This document shows positions 18,104-27,793 of a DNA stretch of 64,000 nt, in pieces (within the stretch, counting starts at the first letter, position 1; every line of letters begins with the position of its first letter). Origin of the DNA: Bacteroidota bacterium. Its GTDB lineage: Bacteria > Bacteroidota > Bacteroidia > Bacteroidales > VadinHA17. The DNA is taken from assembly GCA_011050615.1 (NCBI GenBank), contig DRFJ01000050.1:1-64000 (forward strand), read 5' to 3'. The translations under genes and the position numbers were made by a program. The notes beneath the pieces were generated by a model. That model was not told the origin of the DNA and did no database searches. It saw only the letters and a program-made list of their open reading frames with translations.

Positions 18104-19690
18104 ATGAAACAAAAAATTGTAATAGTACTTATTCTGATGATATCATTATCATCATGTGGCACTGGTGAAAAAAATAAGGCCAGTATGGTTGAAATTACCA
18201 GAGCTGAGCTCCTGAATAAAGTTAAGGGTGGCTGGGCCGGTCAGGCTATTGGTGTAACTTATGGAGGGCCTACAGAGTTCAGGTACCTTTCGCGAATGAT
18301 TCCCGAAAGCGTTGAACTAAGATGGGATAATGAACTGGTAACTTTCTTCTACGATGAGTTTCCGGGTCTTTATGATGATATTTATATGGACCTGACATTC
18401 GTGGAGGTATTTGAAAAAGAAGGTCTGGATGCACCGGTAGAGTCATTCGCAAATGCTTTCGCCTATGCTGATTACATGCTCTGGCATGCCAACCAGGCTG
18501 CCCGTTATAATATCTTAAATGGCATTCAGGCACCGGAATCGGGTCACTGGAAAAACAATATGCACGCGGATGATATTGATTTCCAGATTGAAGCTGATTT
18601 CGCTGGCCTCATGGCACCGGGAATGATAAATTCTGCAATGGTCTATGCTGACAGGATCGGTCATATTATGAACTATGGTGACGGTTTCTACGGCGGGGCA
18701 TATGTGGCTGCAATGTATTCCCTGGCATTTATCTATGATGATGTATATAAGATAGTAAATGAAGCACTGAAGGTTATACCGGAAGAGAGCAATTACCACA
18801 AGTGCATGCAGGATGTAATTTCATTCCATAAGCAATACCCTGATGACTGGAAAAAAGCATGGCAGGCCATCGAAGAAAGTGAATGGGCAATTGATCTTCA
18901 CTGCCCTGACGGGATATCATCACCTTTCAATATTGACGCAACTGTTAATTCTGCCTATGTGCTCTTAGGTCTGTTATACGGTGAGGGCGATATAAGGAAA
19001 ACACTGGATATATCAACAAGAGCCGGACAGGATTCCGACTGCAATCCCGCAACAGCGGCAGGTATACTGTTTACCATGATGGGATATGATAATATACCCG
19101 ATTACTGGCTTGATCCAATCAAATCTGTTGAAGACAGGGATTTTGCATATACTACAATTTCCCTTAATGATGTATATGATATGAGCTACAGGCATGCACT
19201 CCGGGTAATCGAAAAATATGGGGGTAAAATAGATGATGAGTCGGTAAAGATTGAAGTACAGGAACCGGAGACATTACCACTGGAGATTGCTTTCCCGGAT
19301 GTTTACCCTGCCAGGGTGATACAGGCAACACCGCCCGATAGTTTGAGGGGAAGATGGGAGATGTTGTACACAATCCAGTCAGGAGAACCATATACCATCG
19401 GGTTTTCAGGTACCGGCCTGATAATTAAAGGAGGTATCGGTGGTGAACTGGAAGATGACTATGTTGGTGAACTTGAAGTAAAAATAGACGGTGAACTTGA
19501 CAGGGTTATGAAATTACCTGTTGATTACAGGAAAAGAACTGCTGAGTTATACTGGAATGTACAGATACCGGATGGTGATCATACGGCTACCCTGAAATGG
19601 TTAAATCCTGTTGAAGGAGGTAGAATAGGAGTGAGGGGATATATCGAATTTACAGATGAAAGAACTGAAATTATTGTTGAAAACAAATAG
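18104..19690 (+). CDS. ADP-ribosylglycohydrolase-family lipoprotein (RusGH-like)
   Basis: ATG 18104 is chosen because it gives a clean lipoprotein signal (MKQKIVIVLILM...LSSC); an in-frame ATG at 18026 would bury it and overlap the esterase. The 528-residue protein has the ADP-ribosylglycohydrolase (DraG/ARH-like) fold motifs: KVKGGWAGQAIGVTYGGP, HADDIDFQIEADFAGL, NYGDGFYGGAY and AGQDSDCNPATAAGIL, plus a C-terminal beta domain of about 120 residues. Family members cleave ADP-ribose bonds, but this exported branch, found in Bacteroides rus loci, is of uncertain substrate and may act on ribosides. It is encoded 8 bases upstream of the permease gene. Confidence 0.88.
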   Translation: MKQKIVIVLILMISLSSCGTGEKNKASMVEITRAELLNKVKGGWAGQAIGVTYGGPTEFRYLSRMIPESVELRWDNELVTFFYDEFPGLYDDIYMDLTFVEVFEKEGLDAPVESFANAFAYADYMLWHANQAARYNILNGIQAPESGHWKNNMHADDIDFQIEADFAGLMAPGMINSAMVYADRIGHIMNYGDGFYGGAYVAAMYSLAFIYDDVYKIVNEALKVIPEESNYHKCMQDVISFHKQYPDDWKKAWQAIEESEWAIDLHCPDGISSPFNIDATVNSAYVLLGLLYGEGDIRKTLDISTRAGQDSDCNPATAAGILFTMMGYDNIPDYWLDPIKSVEDRDFAYTTISLNDVYDMSYRHALRVIEKYGGKIDDESVKIEVQEPETLPLEIAFPDVYPARVIQATPPDSLRGRWEMLYTIQSGEPYTIGFSGTGLIIKGGIGGELEDDYVGELEVKIDGELDRVMKLPVDYRKRTAELYWNVQIPDGDHTATLKWLNPVEGGRIGVRGYIEFTDERTEIIVENK

Positions 19691-19698
19691 ATCATAAT

Positions 19699-20709
19699 AT
19701 GTTTATTATAGGTAGTTACACAGTAGCAGTAATTTTCTGTTTGGTTACCATGTTATGCTGGGGCTCATGGGCCAATACACAAAAATTGGCCTCCCAGAAG
19801 TGGCCATTTCAATTGTTTTATTGGGATTATGTTATCGGAGTGTTCCTCTTCTCTCTGTTGATGGCATTTACGATGGGAAGTATAGGGTCAGAGGGAAGAG
19901 GATTTCTTTCCGATATTTCCCAGGCAAACGGTGATTCTATGTTTTCAGCCTTTATGGGAGGTGTGATTTTCAATTTTGCCAATATATTACTGGTCATCGC
20001 CATCGACATTGCCGGTCTTGCAGTAGCATTCCCGGTAGGAATAGGACTGGCCCTGGTAATTGGTGTACTGGTGAACTATATTGCTACCCCTTCGGGAGAT
20101 CCTTTTCTCCTGTTTATTGGCGTTGCGCTCGTTGTGGTTGCAATAATTATAGATGCATTGATCTACCGGCGAATACCTTCTGAAGGTAAAAATGAATCCA
20201 TTATGAAAGGCCTGATATTTAGCATATTAGCAGGTATATCAATGGGTTTCTTTTATAGGTTTGTTGCTGCCAGCATGAGCCTCGACTTTGCAAATCCGGC
20301 CGCGGGGAAAATGACTCCGTATACAGCACTGGTAATATTCTCCATGGGTGTTTTTATTTCAAACTTTCTATGGAATTCGATTAATATGTATTATCCGTTT
20401 TCAGGAGAGAAAACAACATACGGTGCGTATTTCAAGATTGGTAAACCAAGGCTCCATATTGTTGGAATACTCGGGGGATCAATATGGGGTCTGGGCATGC
20501 TCTTCAATATCCTTGCCGGTGAAAAAGCGAGTTATGCTGTATCTTACGGCCTTGGTCAGGGCGCAACTATGGTCTCTGCTGCCTGGGGTGTCTTTGTGTG
20601 GAAGGAGTTCAGGAAAGCCAGAGGCAAGGCTACAGTTAATATGCTGACAGCCTCAATGTTCTTGCTTTTTATAGTAGGATTAGGTTTGATAATTTTAGCT
20701 AAAGCCTGA
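19699..20709 (+). CDS. GRP/ureide-permease-like sugar (ribose/nucleoside) transporter
   Basis: This 336-residue inner-membrane protein has about ten hydrophobic segments and belongs to the drug/metabolite superfamily branch of GRP sugar-uptake and ureide permease proteins (MLCWGSWANTQKLA, FPVGIGLALVIGVLVNY, GGSIWGLGMLFNILA). It probably moves the freed ribose into the cytosol by a secondary mechanism. Its stop codon overlaps the ribokinase start by one base (TGATG), indicating tight coupling. The position matches the permease (RusT) of Bacteroides rus loci. Purine or ureide transport cannot be excluded from sequence. Confidence 0.85.
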   Translation: MFIIGSYTVAVIFCLVTMLCWGSWANTQKLASQKWPFQLFYWDYVIGVFLFSLLMAFTMGSIGSEGRGFLSDISQANGDSMFSAFMGGVIFNFANILLVIAIDIAGLAVAFPVGIGLALVIGVLVNYIATPSGDPFLLFIGVALVVVAIIIDALIYRRIPSEGKNESIMKGLIFSILAGISMGFFYRFVAASMSLDFANPAAGKMTPYTALVIFSMGVFISNFLWNSINMYYPFSGEKTTYGAYFKIGKPRLHIVGILGGSIWGLGMLFNILAGEKASYAVSYGLGQGATMVSAAWGVFVWKEFRKARGKATVNMLTASMFLLFIVGLGLIILAKA

Positions 20710-21632
20710 TGATGAAGAAAAGAATTGTTGTTCTGGGAAGTGCCAATATTGACCATATAGCAAAAGTAAAACATATACCCGTTCCAGGGGAAACGGTTGG
20801 TGATGGTGTATATTCTAAAGCATTCGGGGGTAAGGGATTTAACCAGGCTGTTGCCGCCACAAAAGCTTCAGGAGATGTTACATTCCTGACCAGTGTTGGC
20901 GATGATGATGATGGAAGGCAGATAATAAACACTATCCGTAATGATGGAGCAAATACGGATTATGTATTGTATAAAAAGGGCTCCCGAACCGGAGCAGCAT
21001 TTATCTTTGTTGAGGAGTCAGGCGAGAACAGTATTGTAGTTTCTCCCGGGGCGAATAAGGAGCTGACATGTGGTGAGATAGACTCTTACAGTGAATTGAT
21101 AGCACAGGCTGATTTCCTGGTTATGCAAATAGAGATTCCGATTGAGTGCGTTGAGGCTGCTGCTGACATCGCTCATAAGAATAATACTTTCCTGTTGCTT
21201 AATCCCGCACCGGCATGTAAATTGTCCGGGGACTTAATCTCAAAAGTTGACCTCCTGGTAGTTAACGAAACAGAATCTGAAATAATAACCGGGATTCCTT
21301 TTGATTCTGCAGGTAAGGACAGGATGGCAGCTGAGTTAATAAAGATGGGTGCCAGATCAGTAATTATTACCCTGGGTGACAAAGGAGCATTTTATAATAA
21401 TGGTAAAGATAGCGAAGAGTTCTCTGCTTTTAAGGTCAATGCAGTTGATACAACAGCAGCAGGTGATACTTTCTGTGGTTCGTTGATTGCATTCCTGGCT
21501 GATAATATGTCAGTCAGCGAATCAATTACAATGGCATGTGCAGCCTCAGCATTATCTGTTCAGAAACTGGGAGCTTATCCATCTATACCCGGGAAGGAAG
21601 AAATTAATGCCTTTATTATTGATAGAGGTTAG
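20709..21632 (+). CDS. rbsK: Ribokinase
   Basis: It phosphorylates D-ribose to ribose 5-phosphate with ATP. The 307-residue PfkB-family protein shows the substrate-binding segment GGKGFNQAVAA near residue 40, the monovalent-cation/ATP region (ITLGDKGAFY) and the catalytic DTTAAGDTFCGSL motif with the base Asp. Two ATG codons occur in tandem at the start (20709, 20712). It ends the intact part of the island. Bacteroides rus loci carry two ribokinases; only one is seen here. Confidence 0.93.
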   Translation: MMKKRIVVLGSANIDHIAKVKHIPVPGETVGDGVYSKAFGGKGFNQAVAATKASGDVTFLTSVGDDDDGRQIINTIRNDGANTDYVLYKKGSRTGAAFIFVEESGENSIVVSPGANKELTCGEIDSYSELIAQADFLVMQIEIPIECVEAAADIAHKNNTFLLLNPAPACKLSGDLISKVDLLVVNETESEIITGIPFDSAGKDRMAAELIKMGARSVIITLGDKGAFYNNGKDSEEFSAFKVNAVDTTAAGDTFCGSLIAFLADNMSVSESITMACAASALSVQKLGAYPSIPGKEEINAFIIDRG

Positions 21633-21639
21633 GTTTTAG

Positions 21640-22122
21640 ATGGTTGATAGCAAAGGGATCATGAGCCAGATTGAAGCTGATTACTCCGGATTGATTGCCC
21701 CCGGATTACCAAATACAGTAATAGATCTGGCTAATATCTTTGGAAGACTTATTAATTATGGGGATGGTTTATATGGCGGCCACTTTGTTGGAGGAATGTA
21801 TGCCTAGGCTTTCCTTGAAGACGATCCGTTAAAGATTGTTGAAGCGGGTATGAAGTGTATCCCCCAGGGTAGCCAATACCCTGAAGCAATAAGGGATGTT
21901 ATCAAATGGCATGAGCAGTATCCTGATGACTGGGAAAAAACATGGGAACTGGTGAGTAAAAAAAATCATGGGAATCCGGTGGCTGCAGGGTTGCCAAGGC
22001 GGCCCAGGTATTCACTCGGGGACGGTGCTACAATGGTGATTGATATCAAAAGTGAAGTAAAATATCATTTTGATAGGGGGCTATTAAAAATTGCGGCTCC
22101 AGGATTTATCCCGGAGTACTGA
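21640..22122 (+). pseudogene. Remnant of a second ADP-ribosylglycohydrolase-family gene
   Basis: From ATG 21640 the frame reads SQIEADYSGLIAPGLPNT, NYGDGLYGGHFVGGMYA, then an in-frame TAG at 21805-21807. It continues in the same frame AFLEDDPLKIVEAG, HEQYPDDWEKTWELV and stops at 22122. This matches the middle of the intact protein encoded at 18104-19690 (IEADFAGLMAPGM, NYGDGFYGGAYVAAMYSLAF, KQYPDDWKKAW). The N-terminus with its lipobox, the DSDCNPATAAG active-site block and the C-terminal domain are gone. It is diverged enough to be an old paralogue rather than a recent duplicate. Confidence 0.85.
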
Positions 22123-22201
22123 AAAATGAAGTTACAGGGTTAGGAGGCTAAAAAGAAAATTGTTATAGTAGCCAATTCAGGCTAAAAACAAAATTGTTTG
22201 C

Positions 22202-22209
22202 TAAATTTG
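22202..22209 (+). promoter_or_regulatory. Predicted -7 element of the purM-prfA-pyrF unit
   Basis: TAAATTTG matches TAnnTTTG, 27 bases before ATG 22236. It argues against the upstream in-frame ATG at 22194, which would lie before the transcription start. Confidence 0.5.
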
Positions 22210-22235
22210 CACCCTGTAGCAAGCTATTTTTCAGT

Positions 22236-23399
22236 ATGAAATCAAGATATGAGAAAAGAGGTGTGTCGGCCTCAAAGGATGATGTTCACAATGCCATCAG
22301 GGATATTGATAAAGGCTTGTTCCCCGGTGCTTTCTGCAAAATATTGCCCGATATCCTGGGGGGTGATCCTGAATATTGCAATGTAATGCATGCCGATGGT
22401 GCTGGAACAAAGTCCTCACTGGCCTATATCTACTGGAAGGAAACAGGCGACCTCAATGTATGGAAGGGGATAGCACAGGATGCTGTGGTTATGAATATTG
22501 ATGACCTGCTGTGTGTGGGAGTGACTGATAATATACTTCTTTCATCAACCATAGGAAGAAACAGGAACCTGATACCCGGTGAGGTGATAAAGGCAGTTAT
22601 TGAGGGTACTGAAGAAGTACTGGAGCAGATGCGAGGCCATGGTATAAGCGTATACCTTACCGGGGGTGAGACAGCTGATGTGGGAGACCTTGTCAGGACT
22701 ATAATAGTTGATTCAACGGTGGCCGCACGACTTAAACGATCGGATATTATCACAAATGACAGGATCTCTGCCGGGGATGTAATAGTTGGCCTTTCTTCAA
22801 GCGGGCAGACTTCATATGAAAAAGAATATAACGGTGGTATGGGATCAAATGGCCTTACTTCGGCCAGGCACGATGTCTTTGCCGGATACCTCGCTGGAAA
22901 ATATCCCGAAAGCTTTGACCCCGGGATTGATAAGGAGCTGGTATATGCAGGGAAATACAGGCTTACAGATGAAATAGAGGGACTGGGAACCGATGCCGGC
23001 AAGCTGGTGTTGTCGCCCACACGTACATATGCCCCTGTTGTAAGGCAGCTTATTGATGAACTTGGCAGCCATATTCACGGTATGGTACATTGCTCCGGGG
23101 GAGCACAGACCAAGGTGATGAATTTCGTGGATAATATTCACGTGGTGAAGGACAGCCTTTTTGAGATTCCTCCGCTTTTCAGGATAATACGTGAGGAATC
23201 AGGCACGGACTGGAAAGAGATGTACAGAGTTTTCAACATGGGACACAGGTTTGAAATCTATTTGAAACCCTCATATGCTGAAAGGGTAATTGATATTGCA
23301 GCCTCTTTTAACCTGGAGGCCAGGATTATAGGGCACTGCGAGCAGTCAAAGGGGAAGAAGCTAACCATAAGAAATGAAGAAGGTGAGTTTTATTATTAA
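22236..23399 (+). CDS. purM: Phosphoribosylformylglycinamidine cyclo-ligase (AIR synthase)
   Basis: It closes the imidazole ring in purine synthesis, converting FGAM and ATP to AIR. The 387-residue form is typical of Bacteroidota. Visible motifs include YEKRGVSASKDDVHNAI, the MHADGAGTKSSLAY ATP/substrate loop, NIDDLLCVGVTDNI, LTGGETADVGD and the C-terminal GMVHCSGGAQTK and FNMGHRFEIYL segments. ATG 22236 is preferred over 22194 because it matches the usual N-terminus and lies after the predicted promoter. It is followed by prfA and pyrF on the same strand, an order common in Bacteroidales. Confidence 0.93.
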   Translation: MKSRYEKRGVSASKDDVHNAIRDIDKGLFPGAFCKILPDILGGDPEYCNVMHADGAGTKSSLAYIYWKETGDLNVWKGIAQDAVVMNIDDLLCVGVTDNILLSSTIGRNRNLIPGEVIKAVIEGTEEVLEQMRGHGISVYLTGGETADVGDLVRTIIVDSTVAARLKRSDIITNDRISAGDVIVGLSSSGQTSYEKEYNGGMGSNGLTSARHDVFAGYLAGKYPESFDPGIDKELVYAGKYRLTDEIEGLGTDAGKLVLSPTRTYAPVVRQLIDELGSHIHGMVHCSGGAQTKVMNFVDNIHVVKDSLFEIPPLFRIIREESGTDWKEMYRVFNMGHRFEIYLKPSYAERVIDIAASFNLEARIIGHCEQSKGKKLTIRNEEGEFYY

Positions 23400-23412
23400 T
23401 AATTAATTGTAT

Positions 23413-24498
23413 ATGGCAAATAATATGATCCTTGAAAAGCTTCAGGGAGTGAAGGAAAGGTTTGAAGAGGTTGGGAGGCTGATAACAGAGCCGGATATTA
23501 TAGCCGATATGAAGAGGTATGTTAAGCTGAATAAGGAATATAAGGATCTTGAACCTATCATAGAGGCTTATAATGAATACAGTAATGTTATTTCAAATAT
23601 CGAATCTGCCCGGGCCATGCTTGCAGTAGAGAAAGATCCCGAAATGCGTGAGATGGCCAAAGCTGAACTGGAAGAGCTAAATGAAAAACTGCCGGCAATG
23701 GAGGAAGAAATCAAGATGTTGCTATTGCCAGCTGATCCCGAAGATGATAAAAATGCAATTATTGAGATACGTGCCGGGACGGGTGGAGACGAAGCCAGCA
23801 TTTTTGCCGGAGACCTCTTCAGGATGTATTCAAAATATTGTGATGAAAGAAAATGGAAGATAGAAGTCAATACCTTTACCGAAGGTACTGTGGGAGGCTA
23901 CAAGGAAATTGTCTTTACTGTTACAGGCAACGGCGTTTATGGTGTGATGAAGTATGAATCGGGTGTGCATCGTGTGCAGAGAGTGCCACAAACCGAAACC
24001 CAGGGAAGGGTTCATACCTCGGCAGCCACTGTAGCCGTATTGCCCGAAGCTGATGAATTTGATGTTGAGGTGAAACAGGAAGATATCAGAAAGGACACTT
24101 ATTGTTCGTCAGGTCCCGGTGGGCAGTCAGTTAATACCACTTATTCAGCCATCAGGCTTACTCATATACCAACCGGTATAGTTGTAACCTGCCAGGATGA
24201 AAAATCACAGCTTAAGAACCTCGACAGGGCAATGAAGGAATTGAGGACCCGCCTGTATAACCTCGAATACCAGAAATACCTTGATGAAATATCATCCAGG
24301 AGAAAGACAATGGTATCAACTGGCGACAGGTCGGCCAAGATCAGGACCTATAACTATCCCCAGGGCAGGATTACCGACCACAGGATCAACCTTACCATGT
24401 ACAACCTTGAATCGGTATTGAACGGTAATATCCAGGAGCTGATAGATAAACTGCAGATGGCGGAGAATGCTGAGAGGCTGAAAGTAAGTAACCTGTAA
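23413..24498 (+). CDS. prfA: Peptide chain release factor 1
   Basis: It recognises UAA and UAG stop codons and triggers peptide release on the ribosome. The 361-residue protein has the RF1 P-x-T recognition motif in the form PQT ([20 protein letters not shown]) and the catalytic GGQ in [14 protein letters not shown]. No RF2-type programmed frameshift is seen. ATG 23413 is chosen over a TTG six bases upstream. It lies 13 bases after purM and 11 before pyrF, so it is probably cotranscribed. Confidence 0.96.
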   Translation: MANNMILEKLQGVKERFEEVGRLITEPDIIADMKRYVKLNKEYKDLEPIIEAYNEYSNVISNIESARAMLAVEKDPEMREMAKAELEELNEKLPAMEEEIKMLLLPADPEDDKNAIIEIRAGTGGDEASIFAGDLFRMYSKYCDERKWKIEVNTFTEGTVGGYKEIVFTVTGNGVYGVMKYESGVHRVQRVPQTETQGRVHTSAATVAVLPEADEFDVEVKQEDIRKDTYCSSGPGGQSVNTTYSAIRLTHIPTGIVVTCQDEKSQLKNLDRAMKELRTRLYNLEYQKYLDEISSRRKTMVSTGDRSAKIRTYNYPQGRITDHRINLTMYNLESVLNGNIQELIDKLQMAENAERLKVSNL

Positions 24499-24509
24499 CC
24501 AGATCGACT

Positions 24510-25337
24510 ATGACCAGAAATGAATTGTTTGAAAATATATTGAGAAAAAGATCCTTCCTTTGTGTTGGTCTTGATACAGATATTAATAAAATACCTTCTT
24601 TCCTCCATAAAACAGATGATCCTGTATTTGAATTTAATAAAGGCATAATCGACGCCACAAATGAATATGCGATAGCATATAAGCCTAATATAGCTTTTTA
24701 TGAGTCGATGGGTGCCCAGGGCTGGATAGCCCTGAAAAAAACAGTGGATTATCTGCGCAACAATTACCCTGGACTTTTCCTGATTGCCGATGCAAAAAGG
24801 GGTGATATCGGTAATACATCAAAATTGTATGCCAGGGCTTTTTTTGAGAATATGGATTTTGATGCAGTCACAGTTGCCCCCTATATGGGTGAAGATTCTG
24901 TCAGTCCCTTCCTTGAGTACCCCGGGAAATGGGTTATACTGCTCGCATTGACCTCGAACAGGGGTGCTGACGATTTCCAGCATCATCCGGATGATGAAAA
25001 TAGTCTATATAAGCTGGTCCTTGGTAAATCACAGTCATGGTCAGATAATGAGAATATGATGTACGTGGTTGGGGCCACCAGGGCTGAAATGCTTTCTGAC
25101 ATAAGGAAGATTGTGCCCCGTCATTTCCTGCTTATACCCGGTGTGGGAGCCCAGGGAGGCAGCCTCGATGATGTGGTTGCTCACGGGATGAACTCCACCT
25201 GCGGACTGCTTGTCAATTCATCCAGGGGAATAATATTTGCCGATAAAACAATGAATTATGCCGAAGTTGCAGCACTTAAGGCAGGTGAGCTGCAGCAGCA
25301 GATGGAGAACCACCTCATTGCCCGGGGAATGCTCTGA
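24510..25337 (+). CDS. pyrF: Orotidine 5'-phosphate decarboxylase (275-residue form)
   Basis: It makes UMP from OMP, the last step of de novo pyrimidine synthesis. The protein has the long form of the family: an N-terminal LCVGLDTD opening, [11 protein letters not shown], the catalytic [11 protein letters not shown] tetrad region, [11 protein letters not shown], and a [10 protein letters not shown] phosphate-binding end. It is the third gene of the purM-prfA-pyrF run. Confidence 0.95.
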   Translation: MTRNELFENILRKRSFLCVGLDTDINKIPSFLHKTDDPVFEFNKGIIDATNEYAIAYKPNIAFYESMGAQGWIALKKTVDYLRNNYPGLFLIADAKRGDIGNTSKLYARAFFENMDFDAVTVAPYMGEDSVSPFLEYPGKWVILLALTSNRGADDFQHHPDDENSLYKLVLGKSQSWSDNENMMYVVGATRAEMLSDIRKIVPRHFLLIPGVGAQGGSLDDVVAHGMNSTCGLLVNSSRGIIFADKTMNYAEVAALKAGELQQQMENHLIARGML

Positions 25338-25412
25338 TTTTTCCTTTTTTCAGCAGGCCTAATTATCCGGAATTTTTTATCTTTAATGGTTCGCTGCATA
25401 AAAAAATGAATC

Positions 25413-26750
25413 ATGAAAGAAAAATTTCTCCATTTTATATGGAAGAACCGTCTGTTTGAAAGCACTGATCTCCGGACAGTCACAGGCAAACCACTGGTGG
25501 TCATGGATCCCGGGACATATAACAGGGATTCAGGCCCGGATTTTTTCAATTCCAGAATAAGGCTGGGCGAAACGGAGTGGGCAGGAAACGTGGAAATCCA
25601 TATCAATGCTTCCGACTGGTACAGGCACAAGCACCACCTTGATCACAGCTTTGACAATGTCATATTGCATGTTGTGGCTGACAACGACACCGGTGTGCTA
25701 ACAGCATCGGGACTGGAACCGGATACTTTTGTCATTACCTGGCAGAATGAGGTGGAAGAAAGGTATAATAATTATTTGAACAATCCGCAGGTTATAGCCT
25801 GCAGTAATGATATAGGAGCTCTTCCGGTTTTCAGCCGGAGACACTGGATCAGCCGTCTGGCCGTAGAACGTCTCGAGGGTAAGATCAGTAAGATTAAGGA
25901 GAGCCTGAAGGCTACAAATAATGACTGGGATGAAACCTTGTACAGGTTATTGTCAAGATATTTCGGACTTAGGGTAAATTCGGACCCCTTCTACCTCCTA
26001 TCCTGCCATATGCCACTGAAGATAATAAGAAAACATGCAGATAAGAGGCTGCAGGTTGAATCGCTCCTTTACGGACAGGCAGGCATGCTTGAACCGGGAG
26101 TTTTCGAAAACGAAATATACGATGAATATTATACCACATTATTACAGGAATACAGGGTGCTCCGCCGTAAGTACAACCTTAAACCCATTGATCCATGGAT
26201 GTGGAAATACCACAGGCTGCGGCCTGTGAATTTCCCTACCATAAGAATATCACAGATGGCCGGGCTTCTCTGTTCAGGCACATCATTATTTGGCAGGGTA
26301 AAAGACTGCAAAAGCCTTGCCGGGCTCACCGGTCTCTTCATGTCTGAGGCATCGGGCTACTGGAATAATCATTTTGTTTTCGGAGCTTATAAAAGAGGAA
26401 GGGTGAAGAAGACCGGGACAACATTCATAAACCTTTTATTGATAAATACCGTAATCCCCCTCTTATTCATTTATGGTAAAGAAACAGGCAATGGAGAATA
26501 TTCTGCACGGGCCACAGACCTGCTCGACGGTATTGAGCCCGAAGAAAACAGGATAACAAGGGAATGGGCCGCTGCAGGTGTCAGTGCTGCCTCGGCCCTT
26601 GAATCACAGGGACTTATACACCTTCGTGAGACATACTGCAAAAATAGGCTATGCCTCGATTGCCAATATGGAAGTAAATTAATAAGTTTGGGAAGGAATA
26701 TTGATTCAAAAGATAACTATTTACTTGAAGAGCCCGGAAAAAAACACTGA
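25413..26750 (+). CDS. DUF2851 family protein
   Basis: The 445-residue protein matches the Bacteroidota-specific DUF2851 family, with the conserved N-terminal LHFIWKN..F block, NRDSGPDFFNSRIRLGETEWAGNVEIHI and SDWYRHKHHLD..NVILHVV, and the C-terminal cysteine group CKNRLCLDCQYG. No signal peptide or membrane segment is seen, so it should be cytosolic. The D/E-rich GPDFFNSR...EW.GNVEIH pattern looks like a nuclease-type metal site, but its function is unknown. It ends 5 bases before the channel gene. Confidence 0.88.
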   Translation: MKEKFLHFIWKNRLFESTDLRTVTGKPLVVMDPGTYNRDSGPDFFNSRIRLGETEWAGNVEIHINASDWYRHKHHLDHSFDNVILHVVADNDTGVLTASGLEPDTFVITWQNEVEERYNNYLNNPQVIACSNDIGALPVFSRRHWISRLAVERLEGKISKIKESLKATNNDWDETLYRLLSRYFGLRVNSDPFYLLSCHMPLKIIRKHADKRLQVESLLYGQAGMLEPGVFENEIYDEYYTTLLQEYRVLRRKYNLKPIDPWMWKYHRLRPVNFPTIRISQMAGLLCSGTSLFGRVKDCKSLAGLTGLFMSEASGYWNNHFVFGAYKRGRVKKTGTTFINLLLINTVIPLLFIYGKETGNGEYSARATDLLDGIEPEENRITREWAAAGVSAASALESQGLIHLRETYCKNRLCLDCQYGSKLISLGRNIDSKDNYLLEEPGKKH

Positions 26751-26755
26751 TTTAA

Positions 26756-27793
26756 ATGACAAAATCCTATTCTGAGCATAAGTCAGGTACTATGATAAGG
26801 TCGGCTTTGACAGGCTTATTCCTGGTTTTGCTTATCTTAATCATTGGGACGGTGGGATATATGGTAATTGAGCACCTGTCGCTTCTCGATTCCCTTTATA
26901 TGACGGTAATAACAGTGGCTACCGTTGGCTTCAGGGAGGTGGTCGACTTTCATGATTCAGGTAAGTTGTTTACAATTTTACTCATAATAAGTAGTTTTGG
27001 TATTATCGGTTACGTTGTTACCATGGTCACACGTTATGTAGTAGATGGTGTATTTACTCATTATTATAAAGACAATAAGGTGAAAAAAAAGATTAACAGG
27101 CTAAAAGATCATATTATTCTCTGCGGCTTTGGGCGGAACGGGAAGCAGGCAGCATCAGACCTGCAGGACCATGACAAGGAATTCCTTGTTATTGAGAATG
27201 ATCCCGGTGTGGTGGAATATTTACGAAGATCAACAGAATATCTTTACCTTGAAGGAGATGCAACTCATGAAGAAATTCTTGAGCTTGCTAATGTAAAGAA
27301 CGCCAGAGCCCTGATAACTACCCTGCCAGTTGATGCTGACAATTTGTTTGTTGTGCTGACAGCCGGGCAGATGAACCCTGATTTGCTTATAATCAGCCGT
27401 GCATCAGATGATAACTCTGATGTAAAACTAAAAAGAGCCGGGGCCTCAAATGTAATTATGCCCGACAAAATAGGGGGAACGAGAATGGCCAGACTGGTAG
27501 TTGACCCTGATGTTGTTGAATTTATCGAAACAATGATAATGCAGCCCGGAGGAGTCAAAATTGCAGAACTTTCATGCAAGGGAATAGCAGAATGTTTTTC
27601 TGGCAAGTCAATCAAAGATCTGGACATACACAAACGTACAGGTGCAAATATTATAGGACTAAAGAATGAATCGAAACAATATATTGTAAATCCACCGGCA
27701 ACTACCATACTGTCGCCAGACTATCAGCTTTTTGTCCTGGGAACTGCCGGGGATATATCCAAGTTGAAAGAGCTGATTCAAAAGGGAGTGTGA
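26756..27793 (+). CDS. Potassium channel with RCK (TrkA-N/TrkA-C) domains
   Basis: The 345-residue protein has two membrane helices (about residues 14-38 and 70-95) around a pore loop with the filter TVATVGF, followed by a Rossmann-type RCK/TrkA-N domain (IILCGFGRNGKQ, about 117-240) and a TrkA-C domain at the end. It is a ligand-gated two-TM K+ channel in family terms. The filter is TVGF-R-E instead of canonical TVGYGD; TVGF variants are common in bacterial channels. It probably shares a transcript with the DUF2851 gene. Confidence 0.9.
   Translation: MTKSYSEHKSGTMIRSALTGLFLVLLILIIGTVGYMVIEHLSLLDSLYMTVITVATVGFREVVDFHDSGKLFTILLIISSFGIIGYVVTMVTRYVVDGVFTHYYKDNKVKKKINRLKDHIILCGFGRNGKQAASDLQDHDKEFLVIENDPGVVEYLRRSTEYLYLEGDATHEEILELANVKNARALITTLPVDADNLFVVLTAGQMNPDLLIISRASDDNSDVKLKRAGASNVIMPDKIGGTRMARLVVDPDVVEFIETMIMQPGGVKIAELSCKGIAECFSGKSIKDLDIHKRTGANIIGLKNESKQYIVNPPATTILSPDYQLFVLGTAGDISKLKELIQKGV

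Noticed and set aside
22430-23020. 196-codon minus-strand frame inside purM
   Set aside because: It is a shadow of purM with no start context or motif.
26890-26960. K+ channel filter TVGF instead of TVGYGD as a defect
   Set aside because: TVGF filters are common in bacterial two-TM channels, so this is not evidence of inactivity.
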